37,889 nucleotides of DNA from an uncultured Nitrosomonadales bacterium (GTDB lineage: Bacteria > Pseudomonadota > Gammaproteobacteria > Burkholderiales > Gallionellaceae). The DNA lies in contig CAIOKY010000031.1 of the NCBI GenBank assembly GCA_903858965.1, positions 1 through 37,889 of the forward strand, in the 5' to 3' direction. Shown here one piece after another: positions 26,560 through 35,756 of this stretch. Within the stretch, counting starts at the first letter, position 1; the number at the start of each line of letters is the position of its first letter. The notes beneath the pieces are model-generated. The model was not told where the DNA came from and ran no database searches. It saw only the letters and a list, made by a program, of their open reading frames with translations. The position numbers and the translations under genes are program-made.

Positions 26560-28605
26560 ATGTTTCAGCTACTGCGTTATTTTTCCATCGCGAGCCTGAT
26601 CTCAATGGTGCTGGCGGCGGTCGCCCTGGGCGCATTCCACCAGCTGTTTGAAAAAAACCATCTGCTCAGGTTTGGCGAAAGCCGCAACATCGCACTGGTG
26701 CAGGCTTTTTCAAACAGCAATTGGCCGCAGTTCCGCAGCCTGGCCAAAGCGGCGAAGCCGCTTGACGCCGATGTCCTGCGCCACCATCCCGACATCGCCA
26801 AACTCAGCCGTAGCGTACGCGACGCGGTGCGCAACACCCCCACGATAGGCGCAAAGATTTATCTGCTCGATGGGCGCACACTGTATTCGATGGATGCCGC
26901 GCAGATCGGCAGCCACAATTCCGGCGCGGCATTCCTCTCGGCAAGGATGGGGCTCGCATCGAGCGAGATCGCCCACTACGACAAGTTCAACGCCTTTGAC
27001 GGGATGTACGTGAACCGCGATGTGCTGACCAGCTATATCCCGCTGCGCAGCAACGCGGACGCACCGATCGAAGGCGTAATGACGATCTATACCGACATCA
27101 CTGAATTGCAGGCGAGCAGCGAACGGGAAGAACGGCTCGTCACGCTGAGCGTGATCGGCATACTGGCCGGGCTCTACGGCATCCTGTTCTTCATCGCAAA
27201 GCGCGCCGACAGCATCATCAGGAAACACGCCGCGCAACAACGCCGTGCCGAAGAAAGTCTCCGCCATGTCACCACCCACGATTTGCTGACCAACCTGCCC
27301 AACCGTTTGCTGCTGCTGGACCGGATCAAGCAATCGCTGACGGCGGCGGAACGCCACAACAACCTGCTCGCCGTGGCTTCCATCGACCTGGACAATTTCC
27401 AGGGCATCAACAATTCGCTGGGCCATGAGATCGGCGACCAGGTGCTGAAAACCCTCGCACAACGCCTGTCGCAGTGCCTGCGCGAAGGCGACACGATCGC
27501 CCGCATCGGCAGCGATGAATTCGTCGTGAGCCTGCCCGACATCCATTCCAACGTGAATCTGTTCCAGATCGCCAAGAAGATGCTCGGCGCCATTTCGGTA
27601 CCCATCGAATCGGAAGGACGCGAACTGCATCTCACCGCCAGCATCGGCATCGCACTCTATCCCGAACATGGCAGGGATGCAGAGACGCTGATGCGCAAGG
27701 CCGACATGGCCATGCACAGCGCCAAACGCCTCGGACGCAACCGGCACCAGATGTTCGTCGAACACATGGACGAACAGGTGCAGCAGCAGGTACAACTGGA
27801 AGACGAGATGTGGCGCGCGCTGAAGAACAACGAATTCGTGCTTTACTACCAGCCTGTCATCGACCTGAATTCGGGCGCGATCATCGGCGCAGAAGCGTTG
27901 CTGCGCTGGCCCAATCCCCATGGCGACTGGCTGTCGCCCGCGGAATTCATCCCGATGACCGAGAAATGCGGCCTGATCGTGCCGCTCAGCGAATGGGTGC
28001 TCAGCGAGGCTTGCGCACAATTGCAAACGTGGCGGGAAAACGGATTGGAGCTGAATGATTTCACGATGGCCGTCAACCTGTCGCCGCGCCATTTTGAAAC
28101 GGCGGGACTCGCCACGATGATCTCCGGCATGATCGAACAGGCCCAGATCGACCCCAGCTGGCTGCATCTCGAAATCACCGAAGCCATGCTGATGGGCAAG
28201 AACGAAACGGTGCTGGCCAACTTCGAGGGACTCAAGCGCCTCGGCATCAAGTTCTCTCTCGACGATTTCGGCACCGGCTATTCGAGTCTGGGTTATCTAA
28301 GGAGCTTCCCGATAGACATGCTCAAGATCGACCGGACATTTATCGAGGAATTGCCGGACAACGCCGACAATGCCGCAATCGTGACGACGATCATCGCGCT
28401 GGCAAACAGCCTTAACCTTGCAGTCGTCGCAAAAGGTGTAGAGACCAACGCGCAAGTAACCTTCTTGCGGCAATGCGGCTGCCATTACGCGCAGGGATTC
28501 CTGTTCAGTCGTCCGTTACCGCCCGGCGAATTCCTGTCGCTGGTGTCTGAACAGCGCGACATGCGCACCACCCAGTCGGTGATCCGGCTCCGTTCCCGGC
28601 AGTAG
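26560..28605 (+). CDS. Membrane GGDEF-EAL protein, probably catalytically impaired
   Basis: 681 residues: TM1 about 8-27, periplasmic sensor about 28-190 (IYLLDGRTLYSMD..., YIPLRSNADAPIEGVMTIYTDIT, CACHE-like), TM2 about 193-213, GGDEF about 232-400, EAL about 412-665. The GGDEF signature is GSDEF (317-321), and the usual ND of the substrate loop is NN (FQGINNSLGH), both expected to weaken cyclase activity. The I-site Arg308-Glu-Gly-Asp311 is kept. In the EAL domain EALLRW, NLSPRH, EITEA, DDFGTG, KIDRTF and AQGFLF are intact, but the conserved Glu of AEGVET is Lys625 (AKGVET). That Glu corresponds to Glu352 of P. aeruginosa RocR, proposed as general base. A receptor-like role is the simplest inference. 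Confidence 0.9.
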   Translation: MFQLLRYFSIASLISMVLAAVALGAFHQLFEKNHLLRFGESRNIALVQAFSNSNWPQFRSLAKAAKPLDADVLRHHPDIAKLSRSVRDAVRNTPTIGAKIYLLDGRTLYSMDAAQIGSHNSGAAFLSARMGLASSEIAHYDKFNAFDGMYVNRDVLTSYIPLRSNADAPIEGVMTIYTDITELQASSEREERLVTLSVIGILAGLYGILFFIAKRADSIIRKHAAQQRRAEESLRHVTTHDLLTNLPNRLLLLDRIKQSLTAAERHNNLLAVASIDLDNFQGINNSLGHEIGDQVLKTLAQRLSQCLREGDTIARIGSDEFVVSLPDIHSNVNLFQIAKKMLGAISVPIESEGRELHLTASIGIALYPEHGRDAETLMRKADMAMHSAKRLGRNRHQMFVEHMDEQVQQQVQLEDEMWRALKNNEFVLYYQPVIDLNSGAIIGAEALLRWPNPHGDWLSPAEFIPMTEKCGLIVPLSEWVLSEACAQLQTWRENGLELNDFTMAVNLSPRHFETAGLATMISGMIEQAQIDPSWLHLEITEAMLMGKNETVLANFEGLKRLGIKFSLDDFGTGYSSLGYLRSFPIDMLKIDRTFIEELPDNADNAAIVTTIIALANSLNLAVVAKGVETNAQVTFLRQCGCHYAQGFLFSRPLPPGEFLSLVSEQRDMRTTQSVIRLRSRQ

Positions 28606-28767
28606 TTGTCGCACTGACCGACATATTCTGCAACATGGCCCGCCGCCATAAACGCAGCGGGACAATTCATGCGCATCGGCATCCCTCGGTCAAAACCCGG
28701 AATTGAATTAAAATGCAGGCAACCGAGCCACGCATCACCGAGATATCCTACTTAGCCAGCCGACTTC

Positions 28768-29604
28768 ATGAAACTGATCATCCAAGCCACTCACCCCATA
28801 GCCGCCAGCCACCTTGACCATATCGCCAGGCTTGCGCAAAGCAGGCAACGTGAACCGATTTCCCAATGCGCCTTTCGTCTGGCCGATGCGCTGCCCCATC
28901 CGGAGATCGCGCCCTACTGCCTGGCGAACCATATCGATCACGGCTTCGTGCCGCATGACCATAGCCTGAAAAATATCGGGCTGGTGGTGATGGACATGGA
29001 TTCCACGCTGATCACGATCGAGTGCATCGACGAGATCGCCGATATGCACGGACTCAAGCCGCAAGTCGCGACGATCACCGAAGCGGCGATGCGCGGCGAG
29101 ATCGATTTCGCCGAAAGTCTGCGCCGCCGCGTCGCACTGCTGGAGGGGCTGGATGAACATGCTTTGCAGCGGGTGTATGATGAACGCCTGCAACTTTCAC
29201 CCGGCGCGGAGATCATGCTTGAGGCACTCAAGTCGCATGGCATCAAGACACTGCTGGTGTCGGGCGGATTCGTGTTCTTCACGGATCGCCTCAGGACGAG
29301 ATTGGGCCTGGACTACGCCCATGCCAACACACTGGAGATCGCCGACGGCAAACTCACCGGCAGGATCAAGGGGACAGTCTTCGACGCGCAAGGCAAGGCT
29401 GACCGGCTGATAAAGGTTCGCGACGAATTGAATCTCAAGCCCGGGCAGGTCATCGCGATGGGCGATGGCGCGAATGACCTGAAGATGATGGCGCAGGCCG
29501 GCATCAGCATCGCCTATCACGCCAAACCTGTCGTATGCGAACAGGCCCGTTATGCGCTGAACTTTGTCGGGCTGGATGGGCTGGTCAATTTGCTGGCGGA
29601 TTAA
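28768..29604 (+). CDS. serB: Phosphoserine phosphatase
   Basis: A 278-residue HAD-family enzyme, last step of serine synthesis. Catalytic DMDST motif near residue 75 (VVMDMDSTLITIECIDEIAD), motif II LLVSGGFVFFTDRL, and motif III GDGANDLKMM with the conserved Lys upstream. The N-terminal ~65 residues form the short ACT-like part found in beta/gammaproteobacterial SerB. It stands alone, 162 bases after the preceding gene in a stretch where I see no terminator or promoter. Confidence 0.96.
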   Translation: MKLIIQATHPIAASHLDHIARLAQSRQREPISQCAFRLADALPHPEIAPYCLANHIDHGFVPHDHSLKNIGLVVMDMDSTLITIECIDEIADMHGLKPQVATITEAAMRGEIDFAESLRRRVALLEGLDEHALQRVYDERLQLSPGAEIMLEALKSHGIKTLLVSGGFVFFTDRLRTRLGLDYAHANTLEIADGKLTGRIKGTVFDAQGKADRLIKVRDELNLKPGQVIAMGDGANDLKMMAQAGISIAYHAKPVVCEQARYALNFVGLDGLVNLLAD

Positions 29605-29657
29605 ATGAGCGACAATGAGCGGTCACACGAATCGAGACATTTGCCTGAAAGGTTGCC

Positions 29658-30266
29658 ATGAAAGACAAGATACGCCAGCTCCTGAAACAGATCAGCGCCC
29701 TTGAGGCCGAGTTGAATACCGCCCTCGATGAACAGGAGAAACTTGTGCGCTACAGCATCGAAGGAGGACGCGTGGTGTTTGAAAATGCCGTCAGGGAGGC
29801 TCATCTCAAGCTCAAGCCCAGAATGAATTTTTTAATCTGGTTCCTTACCGTGCGCCCGCAAAATTTTCTTACCATGCCCGTCATCTACGGCATGCTGGTC
29901 CCGCTGGCCGTGCTCGATCTGTGCGTCAGCATCTATCAGCTGACCTGCTTCCCCATTTACGGCATCACCAGGGTCAAACGCGGCAACTACATTTTGATGG
30001 ATCGTCAATACCTGGCCTACCTGAATACCATTGAAAAGCTGGACTGCATGTACTGCGGCTATGCCGTAGGGATGCTCGGCTACGCCAGCGAGATCATTGC
30101 CCGCACTGAACAATATTTCTGTCCGATCAAACATGCCCGAAAAATGCTTAGTGCCCATGCGCGCTACGCGCATTTTCTGGACTACGGGGAAGCGGACGAC
30201 TTCCATGTCAAACTCGAAAAATTCCGCAGTGAACTTGCCGGCGATAAAAAAGTCAGTGGTAAATAG
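29658..30266 (+). CDS. Conserved-looking membrane-associated protein of unknown function
   Basis: 202 residues. An N-terminal coiled-coil-like helix (about 1-35), a hydrophobic stretch about 70-101 that could be one or two membrane passes (VIYGMLVPLAVLDLCVSIYQL), then a Cys-containing segment: Cys130 and Cys133 in DCMYCGYA and Cys155 in RTEQYFCPIKHA. The spacing suggests a metal or redox site. A good Shine-Dalgarno (GAAAGG) precedes the ATG. It is followed 21 bases later by a SCO-type copper chaperone, so a link to metal or respiratory-complex handling is conceivable. I cannot assign a function. Confidence 0.8.
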   Translation: MKDKIRQLLKQISALEAELNTALDEQEKLVRYSIEGGRVVFENAVREAHLKLKPRMNFLIWFLTVRPQNFLTMPVIYGMLVPLAVLDLCVSIYQLTCFPIYGITRVKRGNYILMDRQYLAYLNTIEKLDCMYCGYAVGMLGYASEIIARTEQYFCPIKHARKMLSAHARYAHFLDYGEADDFHVKLEKFRSELAGDKKVSGK

Positions 30267-30287
30267 CTTTTGCAAGGAAAATCCGCA

Positions 30288-30869
30288 ATGACGCAAAGTA
30301 TCAGCAGCAAAATATCGGCGGTGATATCGGTGCGCGGTTTTCCGCGCGCCGTCACCGGGATACTGCTCGCCGTCGCAGCACTGCTGCCCGTGCCTGCGGC
30401 GTGCGCCCCGTTCAGCTTTTACACGCTGCCCAATTCATTCGTCGACGACCAGGCCAGAGCGGTGCATCTGTCCGAGTGGCACGGCAAACCGCTGATCCTC
30501 ACGATGGAATACAGCAGTTGCCGGTTCATGTGCACAACCACTTTTTCAAAATTGAAGGCCGTTCAGGCCGCGGCTGACGAGAAAAAGATACCGATCGATT
30601 TCATGATCGTCAGCCTCGACCCGAAAAACGACACGCCCGAGGCGTGGAAGCAATACCGCATCAGCCGCGAGGTGGAACGGAGCAACTGGCATATGCTCAC
30701 CGGCACCGAAGCCACCACCAAGGAATTCGCCTCACTGATCGGGATAAAATACTGGTCCATGGATGAACATATCTTCCATGACTTCAAGATCGTGCGGCTG
30801 AACGCGCAGGGTGAGATCGAAAAAGAGATCACCGATTACAGCGACGACCCGGATTCCCTGCTGCAGTAA
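30288..30869 (+). CDS. SCO1/SenC-type copper chaperone-like protein
   Basis: 193 residues from the ATG at 30288 (Shine-Dalgarno AAGGAAAA). N-terminal signal or anchor about 20-40, then a thioredoxin-fold domain. The copper motif Cys78-x3-Cys82 (SSCRFMC) is present, with a candidate third ligand His164 in EHIFHDF. SCO proteins deliver copper to the CuA site of cytochrome oxidase or act as thiol oxidoreductases in the periplasm. LSEWHGKPLILTMEYSSC and IVSLDPKNDTPEAW are typical. No oxidase genes are nearby. Confidence 0.88.
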   Translation: MTQSISSKISAVISVRGFPRAVTGILLAVAALLPVPAACAPFSFYTLPNSFVDDQARAVHLSEWHGKPLILTMEYSSCRFMCTTTFSKLKAVQAAADEKKIPIDFMIVSLDPKNDTPEAWKQYRISREVERSNWHMLTGTEATTKEFASLIGIKYWSMDEHIFHDFKIVRLNAQGEIEKEITDYSDDPDSLLQ

Positions 30870-31021
30870 CGGTGCCATCGCGCAAAGCCCCGGATTCCGG
30901 CCGGTTTGGCGGTACTGCACGATTTTCGGGTCGGTTCCGGACCATCAGCAAATTGCGTGCCTTGAATATTATTTTTTCAGCTAAGTTACTGTAGCGCCGA
31001 ATCAAAAATATTTAGCCAAAA

Positions 31022-31037
31022 TTTTTGCTTGCAAAAA
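31022..31037. promoter_or_regulatory. Palindrome over the nrdJ -35 (possible operator)
   Basis: TTTTTGC-TT-GCAAAAA is a perfect 16-base palindrome with a 2-base centre that covers the -35 hexamer at 31029-31034. It does not match the NrdR-box pattern I know (acaCwAtATaTwGtgt). A repressor site is possible but unproven. Confidence 0.4.
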
Positions 31038-31056
31038 CCGGGGTGCCCCATACAAT
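31029..31056 (+). promoter_or_regulatory. nrdJ: Promoter for nrdJ
   Basis: TTGCAA at 31029-31034 and TACAAT at 31051-31056, spacer 16 bases. Transcription would start near 31063, giving a leader of about 84 bases before the nrdJ ATG. Confidence 0.55.
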
Positions 31057-31077
31057 TAGTCGACATTGATCGGTCGG

Positions 31078-31103
31078 CCACTACCTATAGTGGTTTTTGT
31101 TTT
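31078..31103 (+). terminator. Terminator-like hairpin in the nrdJ leader
   Basis: CCACTA-CCTA-TAGTGG is a perfect 6-bp stem followed by TTTTTGTTTT. Lying after the putative nrdJ promoter and before its start, it could be an attenuator. Alternatively it ends the SCO transcript, about 210 bases downstream of that gene. Confidence 0.5.
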
Positions 31104-31105
31104 AT

Positions 31106-31123
31106 CGGGACGCAAGTGTCCCG
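31106..31123 (+). promoter_or_regulatory. Second hairpin in the nrdJ leader
   Basis: CGGGAC-GCAAGT-GTCCCG is a perfect 6-bp stem with a 6-base loop, ending seven bases before the Shine-Dalgarno AAAGGAA (31130-31136) of nrdJ. It may stabilise the mRNA 5' end or affect ribosome access. Confidence 0.4.
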
Positions 31124-31146
31124 CGCATTAAAGGAACCAAATAATT

Positions 31147-34128
31147 ATGCTTGAAATCGAAAACGTTCCCCGCTCCTCATCCACCGGCAGCGATTCTGAA
31201 GAAACGGTATCCGCACAGCAGATCATCAGCGAGCTCGCCCACAAAGCAGCGGAGAATCCGGCTAATCAAGGAAACAAGCCCATGATTCAAGAGATCAGCA
31301 CCGAAGTCTTGCTGGAAAAATATGCCGAGCCCGGCGAGCACTCGGTCGAGGACGTGCGCCGCCGCGTGGCGCGCGGCCTGGCCAAGGCCGAGAGATCCGA
31401 GCAGCGCGCACACTGGGAAGAAGTGTTCTTCCTCGCGCAGCAAGACGGTTTCGTGCCTGCCGGCCGCATCAACTCGGCCGCCGGATTGAAGAACCAGGCG
31501 ACGCTGATCAACTGCTTTGTGCAGCCAGTAGGAGACGCGATCTCCGGCATCACCGACGGTAAGCCCGGCATCTATGATGCATTGCAGCAGGCCGCGGAAA
31601 CCATGCGGCGCGGCGGCGGCGTCGGCTATGATTTCTCATCCATCCGTCCCGAGGGCGCGCACGTCAAAGGCACCAACTCGCGCGCCAGCGGACCGCTCTC
31701 CTACATGCGCGTGTTCGACCGCTCATGCGAGACCGTGGAATCTGCCGGTGCGCGGCGCGGCGCGCAGATGGGCGTGCTGCGCTGCGATCATCCCGACATC
31801 GAGCGTTTCATCCATGCCAAGGATCAGGGCGACCTGAAGAATTTCAACATCTCGGTCGGCGTGACCGATGCGCTGATGAACGCGGTGGAGAACAACCAGT
31901 CATTCGAACTGGTGCACAGCGCAGAGCCTTCCGAAGCGCTCAAGCAGCAAGGCGCCGTGCAACGCGTCGACGGCAAGTGGATATACCGCAAGGTGCAGGC
32001 CGCCGACCTGTGGAAGCAGATCATGGAGAGCACCTACGACCACGCCGAGCCGGGCGTGCTGTTCATCGACCTGATGAACCGCGACAACAATCTTTCTTAT
32101 TGCGAAGCGATCGAGGCGACCAATCCCTGCGCGGAACAACCGCTGCCGCCCTACGGTTGCTGCTGCCTCGGTTCGATCGACCTGACGCGCATGGTGAAGA
32201 ATCCGTTCACCGCACAGGCCGGTTTCGACCACGAACCGTTCAAGCAACTGGTGCGCACTGCGACGCGCATGCTGGACAACGTATTGGATGTCACTGCATG
32301 GCCGCTGCCGGAACAGCAACTCGAAGCGCGCAACAAGCGGCGCGTCGGCCTCGGTTACACCGGACTCGGCGACACCCTGGTGATGCTGGGCCTGCGTTAT
32401 GACACCGACGAGGCGCGCGCCTTCGCCAGGGACATCACACGCGAGATGCGCGACGAATCGTATCTCGCCTCTGTCGATCTCGCTGTCGAGCGCGGCGCGT
32501 TCCCGCTGCTGGATGCCGAGCAATATCTTTCCGCACCGCGCTTCGCTTCGCGCCTGCCCGACACCATCAAGGACAAGATACGCAAGCACGGCATACGCAA
32601 CAGCCACCTATTGTCGATCGCGCCCACCGGTACCATCTCGCTCGCGTTCGCGGACAACGCCTCGAACGGCATCGAGCCGCCCTACTCGTGGTTCTACACG
32701 CGCAAAAAGCGCATGGCCGATGGCGGCAGCAAGGAATATTCGGTGGAAGACCACGCCTGGCGTTCATACAAACACATGGGCGGCGACATGAACAATCTGC
32801 CGCCCGCATTCGTCACCGCGCTGGAGATCTCCGCGACCGATCACATGAAGATGGTCGCCGCGGTCGCGCCGTTCATCGACACCTCGATCAGCAAGACCGT
32901 CAACGTGCCCGCCGATTATCCGTATGAAGATTTCAAGGGCCTCTACACCGCCGCGTGGAAAGCCGGCCTGAAAGGCCTCGCGACGTATCGCCCGAACAAT
33001 GTGCTGGGCTCGGTGCTGTCGGTCACGCCGGAGATCAAGCAGGCAAAATCAGAAATCGCAGAATCAGAGCAGCCGCAGGATTTCATCTTCGACCAGGACA
33101 GGCGCATCGTGCTGGATGCGACACCGACACCCGCGCTCGCCTCGCTGCGCTGGCCGGGCCGCCCGGAGTTGACCAACGGCAGCGAAGGCTGGGTCTCGCA
33201 AGTGGTGAAACATCCGCTCGGCAGTTTCGTGGTGTTCGTTTCGCACACCACCAACGGACGCAACCATCCGTTCGAAGTCTGGGTCAATGGCGCCGAGCAA
33301 CCGCGCGGCCTCGGCGCGCTGGCGAAATCGTTGTCGATGGACATGCGCACGCAGGATCAGGTGTGGGTGCGCATGAAGCTCGAGATGCTGATGAAGACCA
33401 GCGGTGATGATGCGTTCGACATGGCCATGCCGCCTAACGGCGAGAGCCAGCGCATGCCCAGCCTGGTGTCCGCATTCGCGCACCTGCTTAAATATCGCAT
33501 CGAAGAATTGGGCGCACTGGAAGCCAGCGCGGACGCGAGCACGCCGATGATGGATGCGCTGTTCGCGAAGAAGGAACCCAAGACCGGCACCGACGGCACG
33601 ATGAGCTGGACGGTGGACATCTCCAACGTCGGCAGCGGTGACGACTTCGTTCTGGGACTCAAGGAGCTGGTGCTGCCGGACGGACAACGCCGCCCTTACT
33701 CGATGTGGCTGTCCGGCGTGTATCCGCGCGCGCTCGACGGATTGTGCAAGGTGTTGAGCCTGGACATGCGCGTCATCGATCCGGCGTGGATAGGCATGAA
33801 GCTGCGCAAGCTGCTCAACTTCGGCGAACCGCTGGGCGACTTCATGGCGCGCGTGCCCGGCGGCATCAAGATGGAAAGCTATCCTTCGACGGTCTCCTAC
33901 GTCGCCAAGCTGATCATCCACCGCTACGCGATGCTAGGCGTACTCGACGAGCACGGCTACCCGATCTCGCACATGGGCGTGCTGGATATCCCGAAGAAAA
34001 GAAGCAAGACCGCCGGCATCAAGACACTGGCCGGCAAGTTCTGCAAGGAATGCCACAACGCCACGCTGATCAAGAAGGACGGCTGCGAGTTCTGCACCAG
34101 TTGCGGTGCGATCGGGGCGTGTGGATAA
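31147..34128 (+). CDS. nrdJ: Adenosylcobalamin-dependent (class II) ribonucleotide reductase
   Basis: A 993-residue class II reductase that converts ribonucleotides to deoxyribonucleotides using B12, with or without oxygen. Seen: INCFVQP with the first redox Cys, [13 protein letters not shown], the active-site loop [20 protein letters not shown] (near 325-345), the PTGTIS loop, and a C-terminal Cys cluster ([21 protein letters not shown], last ~30 residues) typical of long NrdJ. Between the catalytic core and the tail lie two related TSCPD-like modules (about 670-760 and 815-910), each with a LG.L.K.LSMDMR-like core, suggesting internal duplication. The first ~45 residues are low-complexity. 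Preceded by its own promoter and structured leader. No class I or III genes are visible here. Confidence 0.95.
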   Translation: MLEIENVPRSSSTGSDSEETVSAQQIISELAHKAAENPANQGNKPMIQEISTEVLLEKYAEPGEHSVEDVRRRVARGLAKAERSEQRAHWEEVFFLAQQDGFVPAGRINSAAGLKNQATLINCFVQPVGDAISGITDGKPGIYDALQQAAETMRRGGGVGYDFSSIRPEGAHVKGTNSRASGPLSYMRVFDRSCETVESAGARRGAQMGVLRCDHPDIERFIHAKDQGDLKNFNISVGVTDALMNAVENNQSFELVHSAEPSEALKQQGAVQRVDGKWIYRKVQAADLWKQIMESTYDHAEPGVLFIDLMNRDNNLSYCEAIEATNPCAEQPLPPYGCCCLGSIDLTRMVKNPFTAQAGFDHEPFKQLVRTATRMLDNVLDVTAWPLPEQQLEARNKRRVGLGYTGLGDTLVMLGLRYDTDEARAFARDITREMRDESYLASVDLAVERGAFPLLDAEQYLSAPRFASRLPDTIKDKIRKHGIRNSHLLSIAPTGTISLAFADNASNGIEPPYSWFYTRKKRMADGGSKEYSVEDHAWRSYKHMGGDMNNLPPAFVTALEISATDHMKMVAAVAPFIDTSISKTVNVPADYPYEDFKGLYTAAWKAGLKGLATYRPNNVLGSVLSVTPEIKQAKSEIAESEQPQDFIFDQDRRIVLDATPTPALASLRWPGRPELTNGSEGWVSQVVKHPLGSFVVFVSHTTNGRNHPFEVWVNGAEQPRGLGALAKSLSMDMRTQDQVWVRMKLEMLMKTSGDDAFDMAMPPNGESQRMPSLVSAFAHLLKYRIEELGALEASADASTPMMDALFAKKEPKTGTDGTMSWTVDISNVGSGDDFVLGLKELVLPDGQRRPYSMWLSGVYPRALDGLCKVLSLDMRVIDPAWIGMKLRKLLNFGEPLGDFMARVPGGIKMESYPSTVSYVAKLIIHRYAMLGVLDEHGYPISHMGVLDIPKKRSKTAGIKTLAGKFCKECHNATLIKKDGCEFCTSCGAIGACG

Positions 34129-34154
34129 AACTGTGCAATGGTGCAGAACAGATC

Positions 34155-35330
34155 ATGAGTACTACCACTGCCTCCGAAAGAATGCAGCAACAGCTTGCCC
34201 AACAACTTGGTTACCTCTCACGCTCCGCTCAATTGTTCGACCTCGGATATGCTGATGAAGGTATAAGACTGGCTACAACGCTACGTGTTCTCTTCCATGA
34301 CCGGCCAAACGATCGAAAAGGACAAGGGTCACTCTTCAAACTTCTTGGTCAACCGAAAGTATGCCTCATCACCACATGTAAGTCACATAATCATTCACCT
34401 AACACTTTAGTCTCTGATGGCTATCTACATCTACCCGGGAACATCCGACCTTGGAAGGAATATCTAGACCAATCTGCACAATCAATAGGTGTCCTAGAGT
34501 GGTGGAATCAAGTGATATTTGTAGTGAATCGAATTCAAGTAAAACGCAAGGATTTAGTTTTGTGGGCAGCAGAAAAGGATGGTGGAGCGCATACTGATTC
34601 AAAAACGGACAAAACGTATGACGCACTAATGAATATGTGGGAAGCGTATACTGAATCGGGCTCTGAGACACAATCAGTCCCCATTCCGCCTCAACACCTC
34701 TTCGCTCTTAGAAGGTTTGCTTTGGAAGTTCTTGCAAGTAAAGAGTTAAGTGCACTAGCTGTACCTTCAACAATAAATCCTCGGCCGGAATCGCACTTAC
34801 TCTATAGTTTTGCGCCAGGTACCGACCCAGTTGCCAACCGTGCGTTAGATATTGGTACATATTACTTACGGAACAAGGCACTTAAAGATGCAGGTGAACG
34901 CAGAGACCTACCCACAATCAACCGAGCATTACAACTCTTGCATGAGATGGAGCTTCCTTTTCTCATATGGCAAGCAGAGGAGTCCATGCATCACCATGAC
35001 TTTCCGGCAGCCGAGAAATCATATCGATCTCTCTTAGAGAAAGAACCAGAAAATCATTTGGCTCTATATGGACTCGGTTATTGCCTACGTGAGCTTGAGC
35101 GATACGAGGAATCTGAGACATCACTTCAACGGGCACTTGAACTTCAACCAGATTTTTATCCAGTACGGCTTACCTTGGCAAAGGTATATCTGAAGCTCGA
35201 GCGCTTCGACGAAGCCATACAAGAATATGACAACGTACTTGTCGCCGATCCGGCAAATGAAATCGCGAAATTAAATCGCGATTTAGCTGTTCAAGAATTA
35301 AAGGGATCAGCATCGAATATTTTTCCATGA
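34155..35330 (+). CDS. TPR-repeat protein of unknown function, AT-rich insertion
   Basis: 391 residues from the ATG at 34155; the frame is open further back inside nrdJ, but that part is antiphase read-through. The N-terminal ~240 residues form an unrecognised domain (FDLGYADEGIRLATTLRVLFHD, SLFKLLGQ, then AAEKDGGAHTD, the latter resembling a motif of uncharacterised island-borne proteins). The C-terminal ~120 residues hold about three TPRs (HDFPAAEKSYRSLLEKEPENHLALYGLGYCL, then RYEESETSLQRALELQPD, then FDEAIQEYDNVLVADP). The gene is plainly AT-richer than nrdJ and the next gene, and the Shine-Dalgarno is poor. It probably entered by transfer between nrdJ and the small gene at 35347. The protein looks soluble. 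Confidence 0.8.
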   Translation: MSTTTASERMQQQLAQQLGYLSRSAQLFDLGYADEGIRLATTLRVLFHDRPNDRKGQGSLFKLLGQPKVCLITTCKSHNHSPNTLVSDGYLHLPGNIRPWKEYLDQSAQSIGVLEWWNQVIFVVNRIQVKRKDLVLWAAEKDGGAHTDSKTDKTYDALMNMWEAYTESGSETQSVPIPPQHLFALRRFALEVLASKELSALAVPSTINPRPESHLLYSFAPGTDPVANRALDIGTYYLRNKALKDAGERRDLPTINRALQLLHEMELPFLIWQAEESMHHHDFPAAEKSYRSLLEKEPENHLALYGLGYCLRELERYEESETSLQRALELQPDFYPVRLTLAKVYLKLERFDEAIQEYDNVLVADPANEIAKLNRDLAVQELKGSASNIFP

Positions 35331-35346
35331 ATCACTTGGGGGCGCC

Positions 35347-35709
35347 ATGAGCATAAAGTTACGCAGCACTGAACTATCTCCTGCAGAAGCGTCGTTCCTG
35401 AAATGGCAATACGGCTTTGACGAAGAGGACGAGCCGTTCGAGCGCGCGTTGTGGCAGGCCATCGTGCGCGCCTGGGAGGCCGATAACGCGCCGGGAGCAG
35501 GAGCGAGTTATCTCGATCGCCTCGGCTGCAGCGGCGCCTTCCCCGAGGAAGTGGCGTTGTACCTGCAATTCAAATCCGAAGACAGCGATGTGATCTGGAA
35601 CGAATTGATCCGCCGCGCCGACCTGTCTGATCGCCGCACCGCCAAAGTCGATACAACCATCAATCGCCGTCGCAGCATGAGCGGACCGAGCACGAATATC
35701 CATCAATAG
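35347..35709 (+). CDS. Small conserved-looking protein downstream of nrdJ
   Basis: A 120-residue acidic soluble protein, no signal peptide. Helix-rich body (SPAEASFLKWQYGFDEEDEPFERALWQAIVRAWEADN) with a basic tail (RRTAKVDTTINRRRSMS). It has a Shine-Dalgarno-like GGGGG 16 bases after the TPR gene and host-like composition. It may originally have followed nrdJ directly. Function unknown. Confidence 0.75.
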   Translation: MSIKLRSTELSPAEASFLKWQYGFDEEDEPFERALWQAIVRAWEADNAPGAGASYLDRLGCSGAFPEEVALYLQFKSEDSDVIWNELIRRADLSDRRTAKVDTTINRRRSMSGPSTNIHQ

Positions 35710-35756
35710 CGAATACAGGTGGTCTGCGCCGAATATTTTCCAATGCGGTCGGCTTT

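Noticed and set aside
26710-28167. 485-codon minus-strand open frame opposite the third GGDEF-EAL gene
   Set aside because: Antisense shadow of a GC-rich gene with clear domain motifs on the plus strand; composition (many His, Gln, Val, Arg) is typical of a mirror frame.
31063-31146. Cobalamin riboswitch for the B12-dependent reductase
   Set aside because: The leader is only about 84 bases, no B12-box is seen, and the GCCACTA at 31077 is not the conserved GCCACTG in context.
30870-31146. NrdR box upstream of nrdJ
   Set aside because: No pair of sites resembling acaCwAtATaTwGtgt; the palindrome at 31022-31037 has a different sequence.
33705-34154. N-terminal extension of the TPR protein into nrdJ
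   Set aside because: This part is an out-of-frame shadow of nrdJ, Arg-rich and GC-rich, unlike the AT-rich gene that follows.
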